The notes: generated by a model not told the origin, from the letters alone. A DNA stretch of 64,000 bases from Rhizomys pruinosus (GCA_009823505.1 VZQC01005680.1:3604880-3668879), one strand, 5' to 3'. Shown: positions 20,056 to 29,659, counted from the stretch's first letter. Numbers and translations are program-made.

Positions 20056-20515
20056 TAATTTTCCTCATACATATGAGTCAGGATATGGTAGGTCTCAGCA
20101 ATCCCTGCTTCATTCTGTTTAAAAATGGAACTTTTGTCTTGCTTGAGATCCTTCCTGGCCATTTTGTCTCTTGCAATGGTATTAGGATATAAGTTGTAGG
20201 CGACATAATCACCTGGGAGTTTTGCCAAGAGTTAATGCAAGACAGTCCATGTGCACCGAATGAAAGGCTGTTGATAGACTGTTCTAAAGTCTTGCTGGTG
20301 GAAATGGTGGGAGTGACTTTAATATATGCACATAATCTGGACAAATGACTTTTACTTAACCTTGCTACCAAAGAGTTAATCTTACCTTAACTTGTTTAGC
20401 ACATATACCAGGTCATTGAGCCTTGGGATCCTATTGTGACCTAGGCCTTAATCCTTAGTATAGCCTTAATCCTTCAGGACCCTTTTTGCCCTTGACCCAG
20501 AATAATGTATGAATG
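20056..20515. other. repeat-poor unassigned sequence
   Basis: About 450 bp, no gene or element recognised. Confidence 0.4.
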
Positions 20516-20516
20516 C

Positions 20517-20518
<2 letters not shown>

Positions 20519-20558
<40 letters not shown>
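20519..20558. repeat. (GT)n microsatellite
   Basis: Pure GT run. Confidence 0.95.
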
Positions 20559-20561
<3 letters not shown>

Positions 20562-20610
20562 ATATGGGACATTACAAACAGCTCTGATCTCATTGAAAGC
20601 AATGAATTGA

Positions 20611-20842
20611 GGGCTGGAGAGATGGCCTAGCGGTTAAGAGCGCCAACCGCTCTTGCAGAGGACCCGGGTTCGATCCCCAGCACCCACATAGCGGCCGAGA
20701 ACCGTCTGAAACTCCAATTCCAGGAGAACCCCAGTTCCAGGGGAATCCGACACACTCTTCTGACCTCTGCGGCATTGCATAACATGGGTGCACAAACTTG
20801 CATGCAGACAGTACATTGATACACATACATAAATAAATAAAT
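20611..20842 (+). mobile_element. young B2 SINE (long subtype)
   Basis: GGGCTGGAGAGATGGCCTAG, GACCCGGGTTCGATCCCCAG, the long-subtype segment (AATTCCAGGAGAACCCCAG), GTACATTGATACACATAC and an ATAAATAAATAAAT tail. A B1 follows directly, so no simple TSD is visible. Confidence 0.9.
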
Positions 20843-21000
20843 GCCGGGTGTGGTGGCGCACGCCTTTAATCCTAGCACTTGGGAGACAGAGGCACATGTA
20901 TCTCTGTGAGTTCGAGGCCAGCCTGGTTTACAGAGTGAGTTCCAGGACAGCCAGAGCTACAGGGAGACCCTGTCTCAAAAAGACAAAAAAACCCAAAAAG
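20843..21000 (+). mobile_element. B1 SINE
   Basis: GCCGGGTGTGGTGGCGCACG to GGGAGACCCTGTCTCAAAAA, inserted at the tail of the B2. Confidence 0.92.
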
Positions 21001-21017
21001 AATAAATGGTCAGTTTA

Positions 21018-21085
21018 GGGCTGAGGGTGTGAATCAGGCACAGAGTAGGCCCTGGGTTCAAACCCCATTCTGCAAAAACAAGCAA
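21018..21085 (+). mobile_element. ID-like SINE fragment
   Basis: GGGCTGAGGGTGTGAATCAG, a short truncated middle, then CCCTGGGTTCAAACCCCATT and an A-rich end. Confidence 0.55.
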
Positions 21086-21430
21086 GCCAGCAGACATAAA
21101 AGCCCTCTCCCAAGTGGCCCAAGCATTGACATAGAGTGTGCTGCTCAACAGATATCCAAAGTCCTGTTTTCACAGATAGCAAACAGCAACCACATTTGAC
21201 CCTAGGATTTAGCTAGCATTACTGACCAGGTGAATCAAGTGGACATGGAGGGCTTGAACTGTTGAAAGGCAAGAACCTGGCTCAGGCTTCAAGTAACCAT
21301 GGTGCAAGCCAAGCCCCTCAATTGTACTTCTACTCTGGAACTTTCAGTGTGTGCACAAGGACTGTCTTTAACAGCCCTTCTACAAATATTGAACAGAACA
21401 AAGAATGTACAGATTCCTTATCAGAAATGG
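21086..21430. other. unassigned sequence
   Basis: No recognised element. Confidence 0.4.
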
Positions 21431-21495
21431 GGCTGGAAAGAGAACTCAGTGGGAAATNAAATAATAAAAAAAAAATTAAAAAAAAAAAAAAGAGT
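21431..21495 (+). mobile_element. truncated SINE head with an ambiguous base
   Basis: GGGGCTGGAAAGAGAACTCA stops at 21,458, a single N, and is followed directly by an A-rich tail. The SINE body may be lost in the genome or at an assembly join. Confidence 0.5.
21458..21458. other. single ambiguous base (N)
   Basis: Isolated N in the run AAATNAAATAATAAAAAAAA; one of only two in the window. Confidence 0.95.
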
Positions 21496-22025
21496 GAGTC
21501 CTTGCTCAAGCACAGTACTGAAAATAATCTGAAGGAACAGGCACTCATAGTAGTTTGCTCTCTCTTGTCTAAAATGGATGCTAAGAGTCAGGGTGTTTTT
21601 ACTGAAGCATAACTGCAATGTGGCATCACATAATAACCACCGGAGGAAATGTGTCTCACACAGCAAAGTAGAGTGTAGGCTGTACTTGTGCAGAGGAGGA
21701 ATTTGAAACCGTTTTGCTCCTCAGAAAAGAAGCTTGTGTGAGAGGCACAGGGCTCTGGCTCAATGAAAAGCAAGGTAATCTGCAATCCTGTGGGCAAATC
21801 CAGTATATTAACAAGTCTATAAGCTTTGAGGGGTGACAGAACATCCTTTATTTATACCAGATCATTTATTATACTTATTAGGACATAATTATGGTGCAAA
21901 TTATGTTTTGCTATGATATTTTCATGCACGCGTAGATCATGTTTTGATTGTATCTTGCTCCTGTCCACCCTTTTTTGTCCTCCCTGTCCTTTCCTAAATA
22001 GCTTCTGATCTATTTGGAAATCTTT
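21496..22025. other. repeat-poor unassigned sequence
   Basis: About 530 bp without recognised repeats or genes. Confidence 0.4.
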
Positions 22026-22027
22026 TG

Positions 22028-22150
22028 ATGGCGGTGGTGTTTTGGGAACAAAGTCTCACTATGTAGTCCAGGCCAGCCTCAAACTCATGATCTTTCTGCC
22101 TTATACTGCAGAGTTCTGGTGTTTTAGGTCTGTGACATCGTACCCAGCTA
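22028..22150 (-). mobile_element. B1-like SINE, old
   Basis: AAGTCTCACTATGTAGTCCA, GGCCAGCCTCAAACTCATG in reverse-complement order. Confidence 0.7.
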
Positions 22151-22162
22151 TAAAGTTCATTT

Positions 22163-22392
22163 GTAGGGGGCTGGAGAGATGACTCAGTGGCTAAGATCAC
22201 TGGCTACTCTTGCAGAAGATCTGGGATTGGTTCCCAGCACTCACATGGTAGTTTAAACAGTCCTTAACTCCAGTTCTAGGGGGATCTAATGCCCTCTTCT
22301 GGCCTTCACAGGCATTGCATGGCATAGATGCACTTAGATATAATGAAGACAAAACACTCATACACAAAATATAAACAGAAATAAACAAATAA
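22163..22392 (+). mobile_element. B3-type SINE with 11-bp TSD
   Basis: GGGGCTGGAGAGATGACTCA to an ATAAACAGAAATAAACAAAT tail. AAAGTTCATTT at 22,152-22,162 and 22,393-22,403 is an exact TSD. Confidence 0.88.
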
Positions 22393-22403
22393 AAAGTTCA
22401 TTT

Positions 22404-22585
22404 TTGCTTTCGAGACAGAGTCTTATGTAGTTCAAGCTGGCTTTGAACTCTCTATGTAGCCAGGGATGATTTTGACAAGTGGTGGGATTATAGATGTGCA
22501 TCAGCATGCCCAGTTTCTGCATCTGGGAATGGAACCCTGGATTTTCTGCATGCTCCAAAAGCACTCTACCAACTGAGCAAAGGAG
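22404..22585 (-). mobile_element. B4-type SINE (B1-like half plus ID half)
   Basis: CGAGACAGAGTCTTATGTAG to GCATCAGCATGCCCAG is the B1-like half; GGGAATGGAACCCTGGATTT and CTCTACCAACTGAGC is the ID half, both in reverse. Confidence 0.72.
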
Positions 22586-22764
22586 AGTTAGTGGCCATCT
22601 TGGTCAGCCACCTTGATCAGCCATGTTAGTGAGCCATTTTGGTCCCAGTTGGTTTTGGGTGATCTTTACTATTTGAATGATGAACTGATGTCCTGGGTCT
22701 GCTTTGTATATGTTTCCCTCCTTTCTTTTTTCTTTTTTTTTTTTTCCTTTTCCTTTCTTTCTTT

Positions 22765-22897
22765 TTTTAAAATGGGGTGGGGATTTGAGACATGGCCAGT
22801 TTGAACTTGCTAGGTAGCCGAGCAGAACTTGAACTCTGGATTCTCCTGCCTGTACCTCCTGAGTGTTAAGATCACAGGCATGCATCACCACACCTAG
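22765..22897 (-). mobile_element. B1-like SINE, old
   Basis: TTTGAGACATGGCCAGTTTG to CATGCATCACCACACCTAG. Confidence 0.65.
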
Positions 22898-23138
22898 TTA
22901 TAATATATATTTTGTTTGCAAAAGTGCCTAGAATAAGGAGTTATCAGGACTAAAAGATGAAGTCTTCTCTCTGCCTTTCAACAAAAGTGTGCCCTAAGGG
23001 AAATGATGCATGGTATTGATCTGGGTAAGTATAGGTGAGATTATATATAGAACACTACTTTGATGACTTTCGGGAAATTGAAAATGGTTCCCTAGTGGAT
23101 TAAGTGGGGTTGCAAAAGTTTGCCAGATCAATAAATAC
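22898..23138. other. unassigned sequence
   Basis: Short unique block. Confidence 0.4.
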
Positions 23139-23139
23139 A

Positions 23140-23350
23140 AACCAGGGGATGGAAAGATGGCTAGTGGTTAAAATTGCATACTAGTTTTGCAGAGGACCTG
23201 AGTTTGGTTCCTAGCACCCTTGTTGGATAGCTCACAACTGCCTGAAACTCCTGCTCCAGGGATTCTGATAGCTGACACCCTCTTCTGGCCTCCATGGGCA
23301 CTGCACTCACACATGTGCATGCACACACATAAATAAAAATAAATTTTTTT
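23140..23350 (+). mobile_element. B3-type SINE
   Basis: GGGGATGGAAAGATGGCTAG, GAGGACCTGAGTTTGGTTCC, CTCTTCTGGCCTCCATGGGC and an ATAAATAAAAATAAAT tail. Confidence 0.82.
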
Positions 23351-23364
23351 TTTTTAAAAAAGAA

Positions 23365-24215
23365 CATTTTTCTTCTCTTTGAGTCAATGAGGCTTTGTAG
23401 AGATTTTTTATTAAATAGGTCAGATTATTACATTACAAATGCTGTTATCTGTGTATTATTGCTCCTCTCTGGCTCAGAATTGGCTATCACTGGGTTATGG
23501 AAGTACACTCTTAAGATTTGGCTCTTTGTGAGGAAGGGAGCTGCCTGAAACAAGTTTCCACACTGTATAATTTCTATGGCTTGTATTAATGCAGACGGTA
23601 CAGTCACCATAAAGAAGAAAAATCACCAGCAGAAGATAAAACTAAAATACCAGTTGTGTTACAATCACATTCGAGTGCTGCGATAAATTGCATGAAGCCA
23701 ATAAAGCAACACTAACAGAAGATATTTGGCACAAACCAAAAATGAAACGAGAGCCATTATGTTGTCTACTGCAGGGGCATGCATCTGTATAGTTAAGGCA
23801 GTAAACTACCTGTGAATAATCTTTACTTATCTTAAATTGCATATTCCAATTGTAAAGCAGTTTCTCTTGTCTTTTTTCCCCCCTTCTGTTCTTAACTTTA
23901 CTGAGCTAAGGAAAGAATTCCATGTCTGCATAAGTCACATTCTACTAAATGTGCCTTCTGTCTCCGGTAACTCATAACTCACCAGCCATAATGTGTGTTT
24001 ATTCTGAAGATAAACATGTTCTCTTCTTTCTCCATAAATTGGCTCTTGGCCAATGGATTAGAACTGGTTTGATCCTGAACTCTAGCTTTTATCAGACATA
24101 TCCAGTTTTTCCTTACTAGATCTTGTACTTTTGAGACAGAAGCAGTGAGCATTTCTTATCAGTAAAGGAACCCAAAGAAGTCATGGCTGTTAGAATTTTA
24201 GATGTAGATAGCTTT
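23365..24215. other. repeat-free AT-rich block, candidate conserved non-coding region
   Basis: About 850 bp with no SINE, in a window where one falls every few hundred bases. AT-rich, with scattered CpGs (for example TTCGAGTGCTGCGATAAATT near 23,671). No open frame of note. The absence of insertions suggests, but does not prove, constraint. Confidence 0.4.
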
Positions 24216-24224
24216 GTTGTTCTG

Positions 24225-24510
24225 GATATAGAAACTAGGGCCTTCCACATACTAAGCAAGTATTTGATCACTGAGCTATGCCCCAGTGCCTCATTGACAG
24301 ATTTTAGGTCAGTGCTGTACCACTGAGCTACACCTGCAGCCCCTTACTGAGGGATTCTAAGTGGATACTCTATCACTGAGCCATGTACCCCAGCCCCTCA
24401 CTGGGGAATTCTAGGCAGGTGCTGTACCTTTGAGCAGCATTCCCAGGCCCTCTCTGGGAAATTCTAGGCAGGTGCTCTACCCCTAAGCTATATCCCAGTC
24501 CTTAATCAAA
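24225..24510 (-). repeat. ID-like tandem cluster, about 53-bp period
   Basis: About five diverged units with CACTGAGCTACACCTGCAGC, GAGGGATTCTAAGTGG and GGGGAATTCTAGGCAGGTGC. Same orientation as the cluster at 3.1 kb. Confidence 0.72.
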
Positions 24511-24648
24511 TATTTATTTACATGGGAGGATAGATTATTTGAGAAGATGGGCGATTTTCTATATTAATTGATCTTTTACCTTAGAAAGAATGTTCCCTTG
24601 AGCCAGCAGACCAGAAAGCAATCATATCTTTTAAAAGATAAAAATTTT

Positions 24649-24812
24649 GAGCTGGGCATGGTGGCACATGCCTTTAATCCTAGCACTCGGGAGGCAGAGG
24701 CAGGCGGATCTTTGTGAGTTCAAGGCCAGCTTGGTCTACAGAGTGAATTCCAGGATAGCTGGGGCTACAGGGAGACCCTGTCTCAAAAAGACCAAAACAA
24801 TAAAATAAAATA
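24649..24812 (+). mobile_element. B1 SINE, first of a tandem pair
   Basis: GAGCTGGGCATGGTGGCAC head to GAGACCCTGTCTCAAAAAG and an AATAAAATAAAAT tail. AAAAGATAAAAATTTT flanks it at 24,633-24,648 and 24,813-24,828. Confidence 0.93.
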
Positions 24813-24828
24813 AAAAGATAAAAATTTT

Positions 24829-24980
24829 AAGCAGGGCATGGTGGTGCACACCTTTAATCCTAGCACTCGGGAGGCAGAGGCAGGTGGATCTTTGTGAGTT
24901 CAAGGCCAGCCTGGTCTACAGAGTGAGTTCCAGGACAGATGGGGCTACAGGAAGATCCTGTCTCAAAAATACTAAAAAAC
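24829..24980 (+). mobile_element. B1 SINE, second of a tandem pair
   Basis: A second near-consensus B1 in the same orientation, with the same 16-bp site again at 24,981-24,996. The target sequence is thus present three times around two B1s. Confidence 0.93.
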
Positions 24981-24996
24981 AAAAGATAAAAATTTT

Positions 24997-25558
24997 AAAA
25001 GTTAGATAAAATCAAGTCAGTAGTTCAGCGTAATGGGAGCCTTAGAAAGTGGACACCAGTGTTTCTTGAATAAAATAATGAAAGGGCCAGGACTCTTCTT
25101 GCTTTTAAATAGTATATATATTATTTTATTTTATTTTTAATTGACAGGTAATAATTGTAGAGTACTTACGAGGTACAGCTAGGGATATTTTCTTGAGGTA
25201 ATGAGAGCAGAAGAAATACGATGTGTCCCTGAGAGAGAAGGAAACCCTGCAAGCAGACAGAATGAACTTGCTGTTGCTCTAATACAGTTCCATTTTGACT
25301 GTTCAACTCATTAGCTGAGCTGCTCACATTCAATAACTGAGCAGTGTTTTGCACCTTGTGTGGAAGACTGTGTACTCCCACACGGCTCGTGGGAGTATAA
25401 ATCAGCTCACATTTCCTTCCTGGAGGACATTTTGGCAGTATTCATTAAAAGCCTTAAAAATAAGCATGTAATTTAATCTAGGAATTGGTTCTAGAATGAT
25501 AATCATGATTTGGGTATTTTCAAGAAGCATTGTTTGCAGCAGTAAAAAGGTAGAAATT
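24997..25558. other. repeat-poor unassigned sequence
   Basis: About 560 bp without recognised repeats or a supportable gene. Confidence 0.4.
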
Positions 25559-25559
25559 T

Positions 25560-25769
25560 CCTTTTTGATATTTATTTATTTGTGTGTGGGTATGCTGTGT
25601 GTGCGTGTGTGCGCATGCATGCATGTATGGGCATGCGCAGTGTGTGGAGATCAGAGAACAACTCTTGGGAGTCTCTTCTCTCCTTCCACTATGTGAATTC
25701 CAGAGATGGAATTCAGGTTGCCCAGCTTGGCTGCAAGAGCCTTTACTGCTGAGCCATTTTGCTGGCTCT
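25560..25769 (-). mobile_element. B3-type SINE with GT/GC expansion
   Basis: (TTTA)-rich side, a GTGTGCGTGTGTGCGCATGC stretch, TGTGGAGATCAGAGAACAAC, then GAATTCAGGTTGCCCAGC and TGCTGAGCCATTTTGCTGGC as the head side. Confidence 0.65.
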
Positions 25770-25871
25770 AGCAACTGTCTCAACATTTCAAAATTGGAAA
25801 CTGAATATGCTCTAACACGAGGTACGGGGAGCACTCTGTATGTCTGTTAAACATGGAAGTAGGTGTTTAGG

Positions 25872-25887
25872 GTGTGTGTGTGCGTGC

Positions 25888-25921
<34 letters not shown>
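25872..25921. repeat. (GT)n with GCGT interruptions
   Basis: GTGTGCGTGCGTGCGTG passing into pure GT. Confidence 0.93.
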
Positions 25922-25923
<2 letters not shown>

Positions 25924-25982
25924 CATTCCCCTATGAAAAAAGGTGGAGAAGATATTACCTGACAAAAAAATTAACAGGTTGG

Positions 25983-26375
25983 CAGGGCAGGGTGGTACAC
26001 TTTACCTTTCTTTTTTTTTAATTTTATTTATTTCTGTATGTGCATCAATGTACTGTCTGCATGCAGGTCTGTGCACCCGTGTCGTGCAATGCCGTGGAGG
26101 TCAGAAGAGGGTCTCGGATTCCCCTGGAGCTAGAGTTCTCCTGGAATTGGAGTTTCAGACGACTCTCGGCCAGCACGGCTGGGTCCTCTGCAAGAGTGGT
26201 CGGTGCTCTTAACTGCTGGGCCATCTCTCCAGCCCCATGCTCTACCTTTCAATTCCAGCTCTTTGGTGAAAGAGGCAGGTGGAGCTCTGTGAGTTCTAGG
26301 TTGGCCTGTGTAGTTCCAGGTTAGCTGGGGCTAGAGAGACTCTGAAGCAAAAAAACCCAAAAAAAAAACAAAAAA
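25983..26375 (+). mobile_element. B1-like SINE split by a B2
   Basis: Left piece GCAGGGCAGGGTGGTACAC (25,983-26,010) continues after the B2 as CAATTCCAGCTCTTTGGTG through GGTGGAGCTCTGTGAGTTC and an A-rich tail. Confidence 0.7.
26011..26237 (-). mobile_element. B2 SINE (long subtype) with internal deletion
   Basis: Standard B2 to GACTCTCGGCCAGCACGG, then directly CTGGGTCCTCTGCAAG: the roughly 28-bp stretch around the GATCGAACCC B-box, present in every other young copy, is missing. The copy may therefore lack a working internal promoter. TTTACCTTTC/TCTACCTTTC flanks suggest a TSD. Confidence 0.9.
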
Positions 26376-26451
26376 CAAAAAACAACAAAAAAACAACCAA
26401 CCAACCAAACAAAGCAAAACAACAAAAACCATGTTGCAAAATAGCAAGAAC
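26376..26451. repeat. A/CAA-rich tract
   Basis: Expanded SINE tail. Confidence 0.8.
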
Positions 26452-26965
26452 AGGCTGGGATGATGGGTGAGTGGAAAGCATTTTCTGTTTAAGTGTGAGT
26501 ACCTGAAAATTCCAATTTTCAGGATCTTGGGAAAGCCAGTGCCTGCTCTGGCTAAGGCAAGAATAGGTGAGGGAATAGACGAGACAGGAGAATCTCTGGA
26601 AGCTTGCAGGCCTCCTGTATACAGCTGAGAGCAAGAGACCCTGCGTCAAGGTGGAGAGTGGGGCCTCATACCCAAGATCATCCTCTGACTTCCACATGTG
26701 TACTTTTGCCTGCATGTGCCCATGATTACCCACACAAATGTGCATACAAACACACACACAATAATGAAAGAAAAGAAAAGAAAAAGAATGAGATCCTGTC
26801 TCAAACAAGGTGGAAGGCAAGAAAGACATCCAAGGTCATCCTCTGCCCTCCACATCTGCATGTTGGCACACACATCCACACCTTCACACATGAGCATACA
26901 CGTCCATGCACATACAAATATCTGTACCCCACAGGCACATACAAAAGATAAAAACACAAGAACAT
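26452..26965 (+). mobile_element. RSINE1/B4-type SINE with a doubled 3' section
   Basis: GGCTGGGATGATGGGTGAG head, GACAGGAGAATCTCTGGAAG, CAAGAGACCCTGCGTCAAGG, CATCCTCTGACTTCCACATG. The 3' section (GAGATCCTGTCTCAAACAAG, CATCCTCTGCCCTCCACATC) then appears a second time at about 26,788-26,965. Confidence 0.68.
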
Positions 26966-27606
26966 AATAATGCCAGTTTTTTATCTTAAAAGGTGTGTAT
27001 TTAGATAAACCCAGAAATGAATACATCAGATTTAAATGAGGTTGTGTCTGCATCTAGTACTATAAGTGACTTATTTTCTTCTTTTCACTTGTGTATATTT
27101 TCCAAGACAGATCTAATAAATATGTATTACTTTTGTAACTAGATAAAAATATGGCTAGAGAAAGTCCCTTAATGAAATTCATGTATTATAATTATCCCAA
27201 CGTGAAATATTACCCTTCCCACCATCTTTAGGCAAGGAGCGGTGTGAGCTGTACATAGTGTATTCTCTCTTCTGGTCTTCGCTTTGCTTTCTTCCCTCAG
27301 CATCTCCAGAACTCATGACTGTCTGGGGCTCTTCAGAGCTTAGGGTCTTTTAATGTCATCTTTTATCACATGGAGTTTCCAGGGAATGGGGTTCACAGGG
27401 GGGCTCAGAAGTGCCTTCCTGTATCCATTATCTGTCTCAAATTTGTACCTTCTTCATTGTTCTAGGTATTTTGTGGGAAATAGGAAGTGCATCTTTTATG
27501 ACCCTCTAATCACTTCTGGGTGAGCCTGAACTTGAACTGCATCTCATTGAATTTCCCAAGGTCTAGTCCAGTCAAAGGAAATTGAGTTCAAGGTCAAGTT
27601 CAGTTT
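26966..27606. other. repeat-poor unassigned sequence
   Basis: About 640 bp with no element or gene recognised. Confidence 0.4.
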
Positions 27607-27728
27607 TATTTTTTCTCTTTTTGAGACAGGGTCTCCCTGTGGCCCCAGCTGTCCTGGAGCTCACTATGTGAGATCCACCTGCCTCTGCCTCCCAAGTGCT
27701 GGAATTAAAAGTGTGTACCACACCTGGT
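27607..27728 (-). mobile_element. B1 SINE with internal deletion
   Basis: TTTGAGACAGGGTCTCCCTG, then CTCACTATGTGAGATCCACC shows loss of about 28 bp of B1 body; ends GTGTACCACACCTGG. Confidence 0.82.
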
Positions 27729-27749
27729 CAGTTTTTAAAAAAATCTTCT

Positions 27750-27814
27750 ATGCTGGGATGTAATCCAGAGAACAGCACATGCTAGGCAAGATACCACTGA
27801 GTTACATCTCCAAC
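27750..27814 (-). mobile_element. ID-like SINE fragment
   Basis: GCTGGGATGTAATCCAGAG, CATGCTAGGCAAGATACCAC and CTGAGTTACATCTCCAACCC, in reverse. Confidence 0.65.
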
Positions 27815-27851
27815 CCTATTTATTATTATTATTTTTTCTTTTTTTTTTTAA

Positions 27852-28015
27852 TAGGGGAGAGCGCGAACGCAGTCCCCCCCTACCACAAATTATGCAGTCG
27901 AGTTTCCCGCATTTGGGGAAATCGCAGGGGTCAGCACATCCGGAGTGCAATGGATAAGCCTCGCCCTGGGAAAACCACCTTCATGATCATGGTATCTCCC
28001 CTGCCAGGTAAGTAT
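27852..28015 (-). pseudogene. U1 snRNA retropseudogene, full length
   Basis: The minus strand reads as U1 small nuclear RNA along its whole 164-nt length. Functional U1 is the RNA of the U1 snRNP, which pairs with the 5' splice site. Visible are the 5' end ATACTTACCTGGCAGGGGAG (which pairs with 5' splice sites), the stem-loop I region, the CAGGGCGAGGCTTATCCATT block, the Sm-site region ATAATTTGTGG and the 3' stem GCGTTCGCGC. I count about five substitutions against the mammalian U1 I know, including one in the first stem-loop region (G to A after CGAAGG), GTGGG to GCGGG and one in the 3' stem. An A-rich tail follows the 3' end directly (27,828-27,851, T-rich on the plus strand), and CCTATTTATTATT at 27,815-27,827 and 28,016-28,028 is an exact 13-bp TSD abutting the U1 5' end. 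Tail plus TSD mark it as a LINE-1-mobilised retrocopy, so it should lack the pol II snRNA promoter, and I see no proximal sequence element upstream. Almost certainly not expressed. Confidence 0.95.
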
Positions 28016-28028
28016 CCTATTTATTATT

Positions 28029-28032
28029 TATT

Positions 28033-28080
<48 letters not shown>

Positions 28081-28230
28081 TCCCTTGGAGGCCAGAAGAG
28101 GGTATCATTATCTCCTTGAGCTGGAGTTACAGGTGGTTGTAAACCACTGATGTGAGTGCTGGGACTGAGCTGGGGTCTTCTGCAAGAGCAGCAAGTGCTC
28201 TTAATCATTGACACATCTCTCCAGCTCCAA
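28029..28230 (-). mobile_element. B3-type SINE with GT expansion
   Basis: Reverse-complement B3: GGAGGCCAGAAGAGGGTATC, GAGCTGGAGTTACAGGTGG, GGGTCTTCTGCAAGAGC and a CATCTCTCCAGCTCC head. The U1 copy inserted at its tail. Confidence 0.82.
28037..28076. repeat. (GT)n microsatellite
   Basis: Pure GT run inside the tail side of the SINE that follows. Confidence 0.95.
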
Positions 28231-28242
28231 GTTCAAGTTCTT

Positions 28243-28372
28243 AATCTGGTGGCATGCATTTTGGTTTTAGCTATTTGGGGGACTGAGGCAGGAGAATTAC
28301 CTGAATCTAGGAATTTGGGTCCAATGTGGGGGACATACAAGGATGCTGTCTCTTATTTAAAAGTTCGTTTTT
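28243..28372 (+). mobile_element. B1-like SINE, old
   Basis: GGTGGCATGCATTTTGGTTT, GGGGGACTGAGGCAGGAGAA and GGATGCTGTCTCTTATTTAA. Confidence 0.6.
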
Positions 28373-28567
28373 AAAAATTTTATACTCTTGAGCAAATCAC
28401 TTAATTTCTGTGCATCTTAGTCTCCTTATATGTAAAAGAGCTATAGTAGGAATTCTTATTTCACAGAGAAGTTAGGTTGAGCTCCAAGCATGGGAAGACA
28501 ATAAACCATGTCTGAGTATGTCACTCTCAAATATGTTATAATGGCATAGTAATTATAAGACAACTTG
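28373..28567. other. unassigned sequence
   Basis: Short unique stretch. Confidence 0.4.
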
Positions 28568-28675
28568 TAGGAGTTGGCTCTCTCCTTCTATCAGGTGGGC
28601 TCTGGGGATCCAACTGCAGGTCATCAGGCATGGCAGCAGGTGTCTTTAACCACTGGACTGTCTCATCAGCCCTTT
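28568..28675 (-). mobile_element. SINE 5' remnant (B3/B4-type)
   Basis: GGGGATCCAACTGCAGGTC and TTTAACCACTGGACTGTCTC, in reverse. Confidence 0.6.
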
Positions 28676-28772
28676 ACTATTTTATATGAAGGACTTGAAC
28701 ATCCTTGGATTTTAGCACCTGCTAAAGGTTACCCATATAAACCAAAAGATGTCTATGTTTACAAAGAGGACT

Positions 28773-28928
28773 AATTTTTTTTTTTTTGGTCTTTTCAAGA
28801 CAGGGTCTCCCTGTAGCCCCAGCTGTCCTGAAATTCGCTCTGTAGACCAGGCTGGCCTTGAACTCACAAAGATCCACCTGCCTCTGCCTCCCGAGTGCTG
28901 GGATTAAAGGCGTGCGCCACCATGCCCA
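28773..28928 (-). mobile_element. B1 SINE
   Basis: Near-consensus reverse-complement B1, ending GCGCCACCATGCCCAG. AAAGAGGACTAAT and AACAAGGACTAAT flank it as a probable TSD. Confidence 0.92.
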
Positions 28929-28965
28929 GAGAACAAGGACTAATATTATGAAAAGGAGTATTAGA

Positions 28966-29190
28966 GGCTGTGCTTGTGACTCAGTGGGTAGAGGGCTTCC
29001 CTGGCATGCTTGAAGCCCTGGGTTCCATCCCCAACATTAACCAACATAAACCAGGTGAGATGAGACACACCAGCACTTGGGAGGTGGAGGCAGGAGGATC
29101 AGAAGTTCAAAGTTGTCATCAGCTATATAGCAAGTTCAAGGCCAGCCTAGGCTATAAGAGACCTTGTCTCAAAGCAAACAAAATAGTGTT
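28966..29190 (+). mobile_element. B4 SINE
   Basis: ID half (GACTCAGTGGGTAGAGGGCT, CCCTGGGTTCCATCCCCAAC) joined to a B1-like half (GAGGTGGAGGCAGGAGGATC, CAAGGCCAGCCTAGGCTATA) with an A-rich end. Confidence 0.82.
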
Positions 29191-29271
29191 TAATAATTGA
29201 TGACACTTTTCTACTTCACAGATAATAGCATCTAGTCCTCAGATGCCCACAACTTTGCGGGTTATGAAATA

Positions 29272-29408
29272 GCCTTTCTTTTTGGTAACAGGGTCTCCCT
29301 GTAGCCCCAGCTGTCATGGAACTTGCTATGTAGGCCAGACTGGTTTTGATCTCACAGAGATCTGCTTGCCTCTAAGTACAGGGATTAAAGGCATGTGCTA
29401 CCATGCCT
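29272..29408 (-). mobile_element. B1 SINE
   Basis: CAGGGTCTCCCTGTAGCCCC to GTGCTACCATGCCTCA. Confidence 0.85.
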
Positions 29409-29429
29409 CATTTTTCTTTTCTTTTTTTT

Positions 29430-29449
29430 TAGATTCATTTTTCTTTTTA

Positions 29450-29484
<35 letters not shown>

Positions 29485-29648
29485 ACGTGCCTATGAGTGC
29501 ATGTGCCTCAGGAAGCCAGAAGGATTAGATCTTCTGAAGCTGGAGTTACAGGTGCTTGTGAGCTGCTTGTCGTGGTTCCTGAGAATTGAACTCAGGTCCT
29601 CCAGAAAGGCAGTATGTGTTCTTAATTGCTGAGCCATATCTTCAGCCT
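29430..29648 (-). mobile_element. B3-type SINE with (GT)n
   Basis: GT run at about 29,454-29,483, CAGGAAGCCAGAAGGATTAG, TGAACTCAGGTCCTCC and GAGCCATATCTTCAGCC head, in reverse. Confidence 0.78.
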
Positions 29649-29659
29649 TATAGTTCTTC

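Noticed and set aside
27779..28150. 123-residue open frame
   Set aside because: It reads antisense through the U1 retrocopy and then a (GT)n/SINE, so it has no protein meaning.
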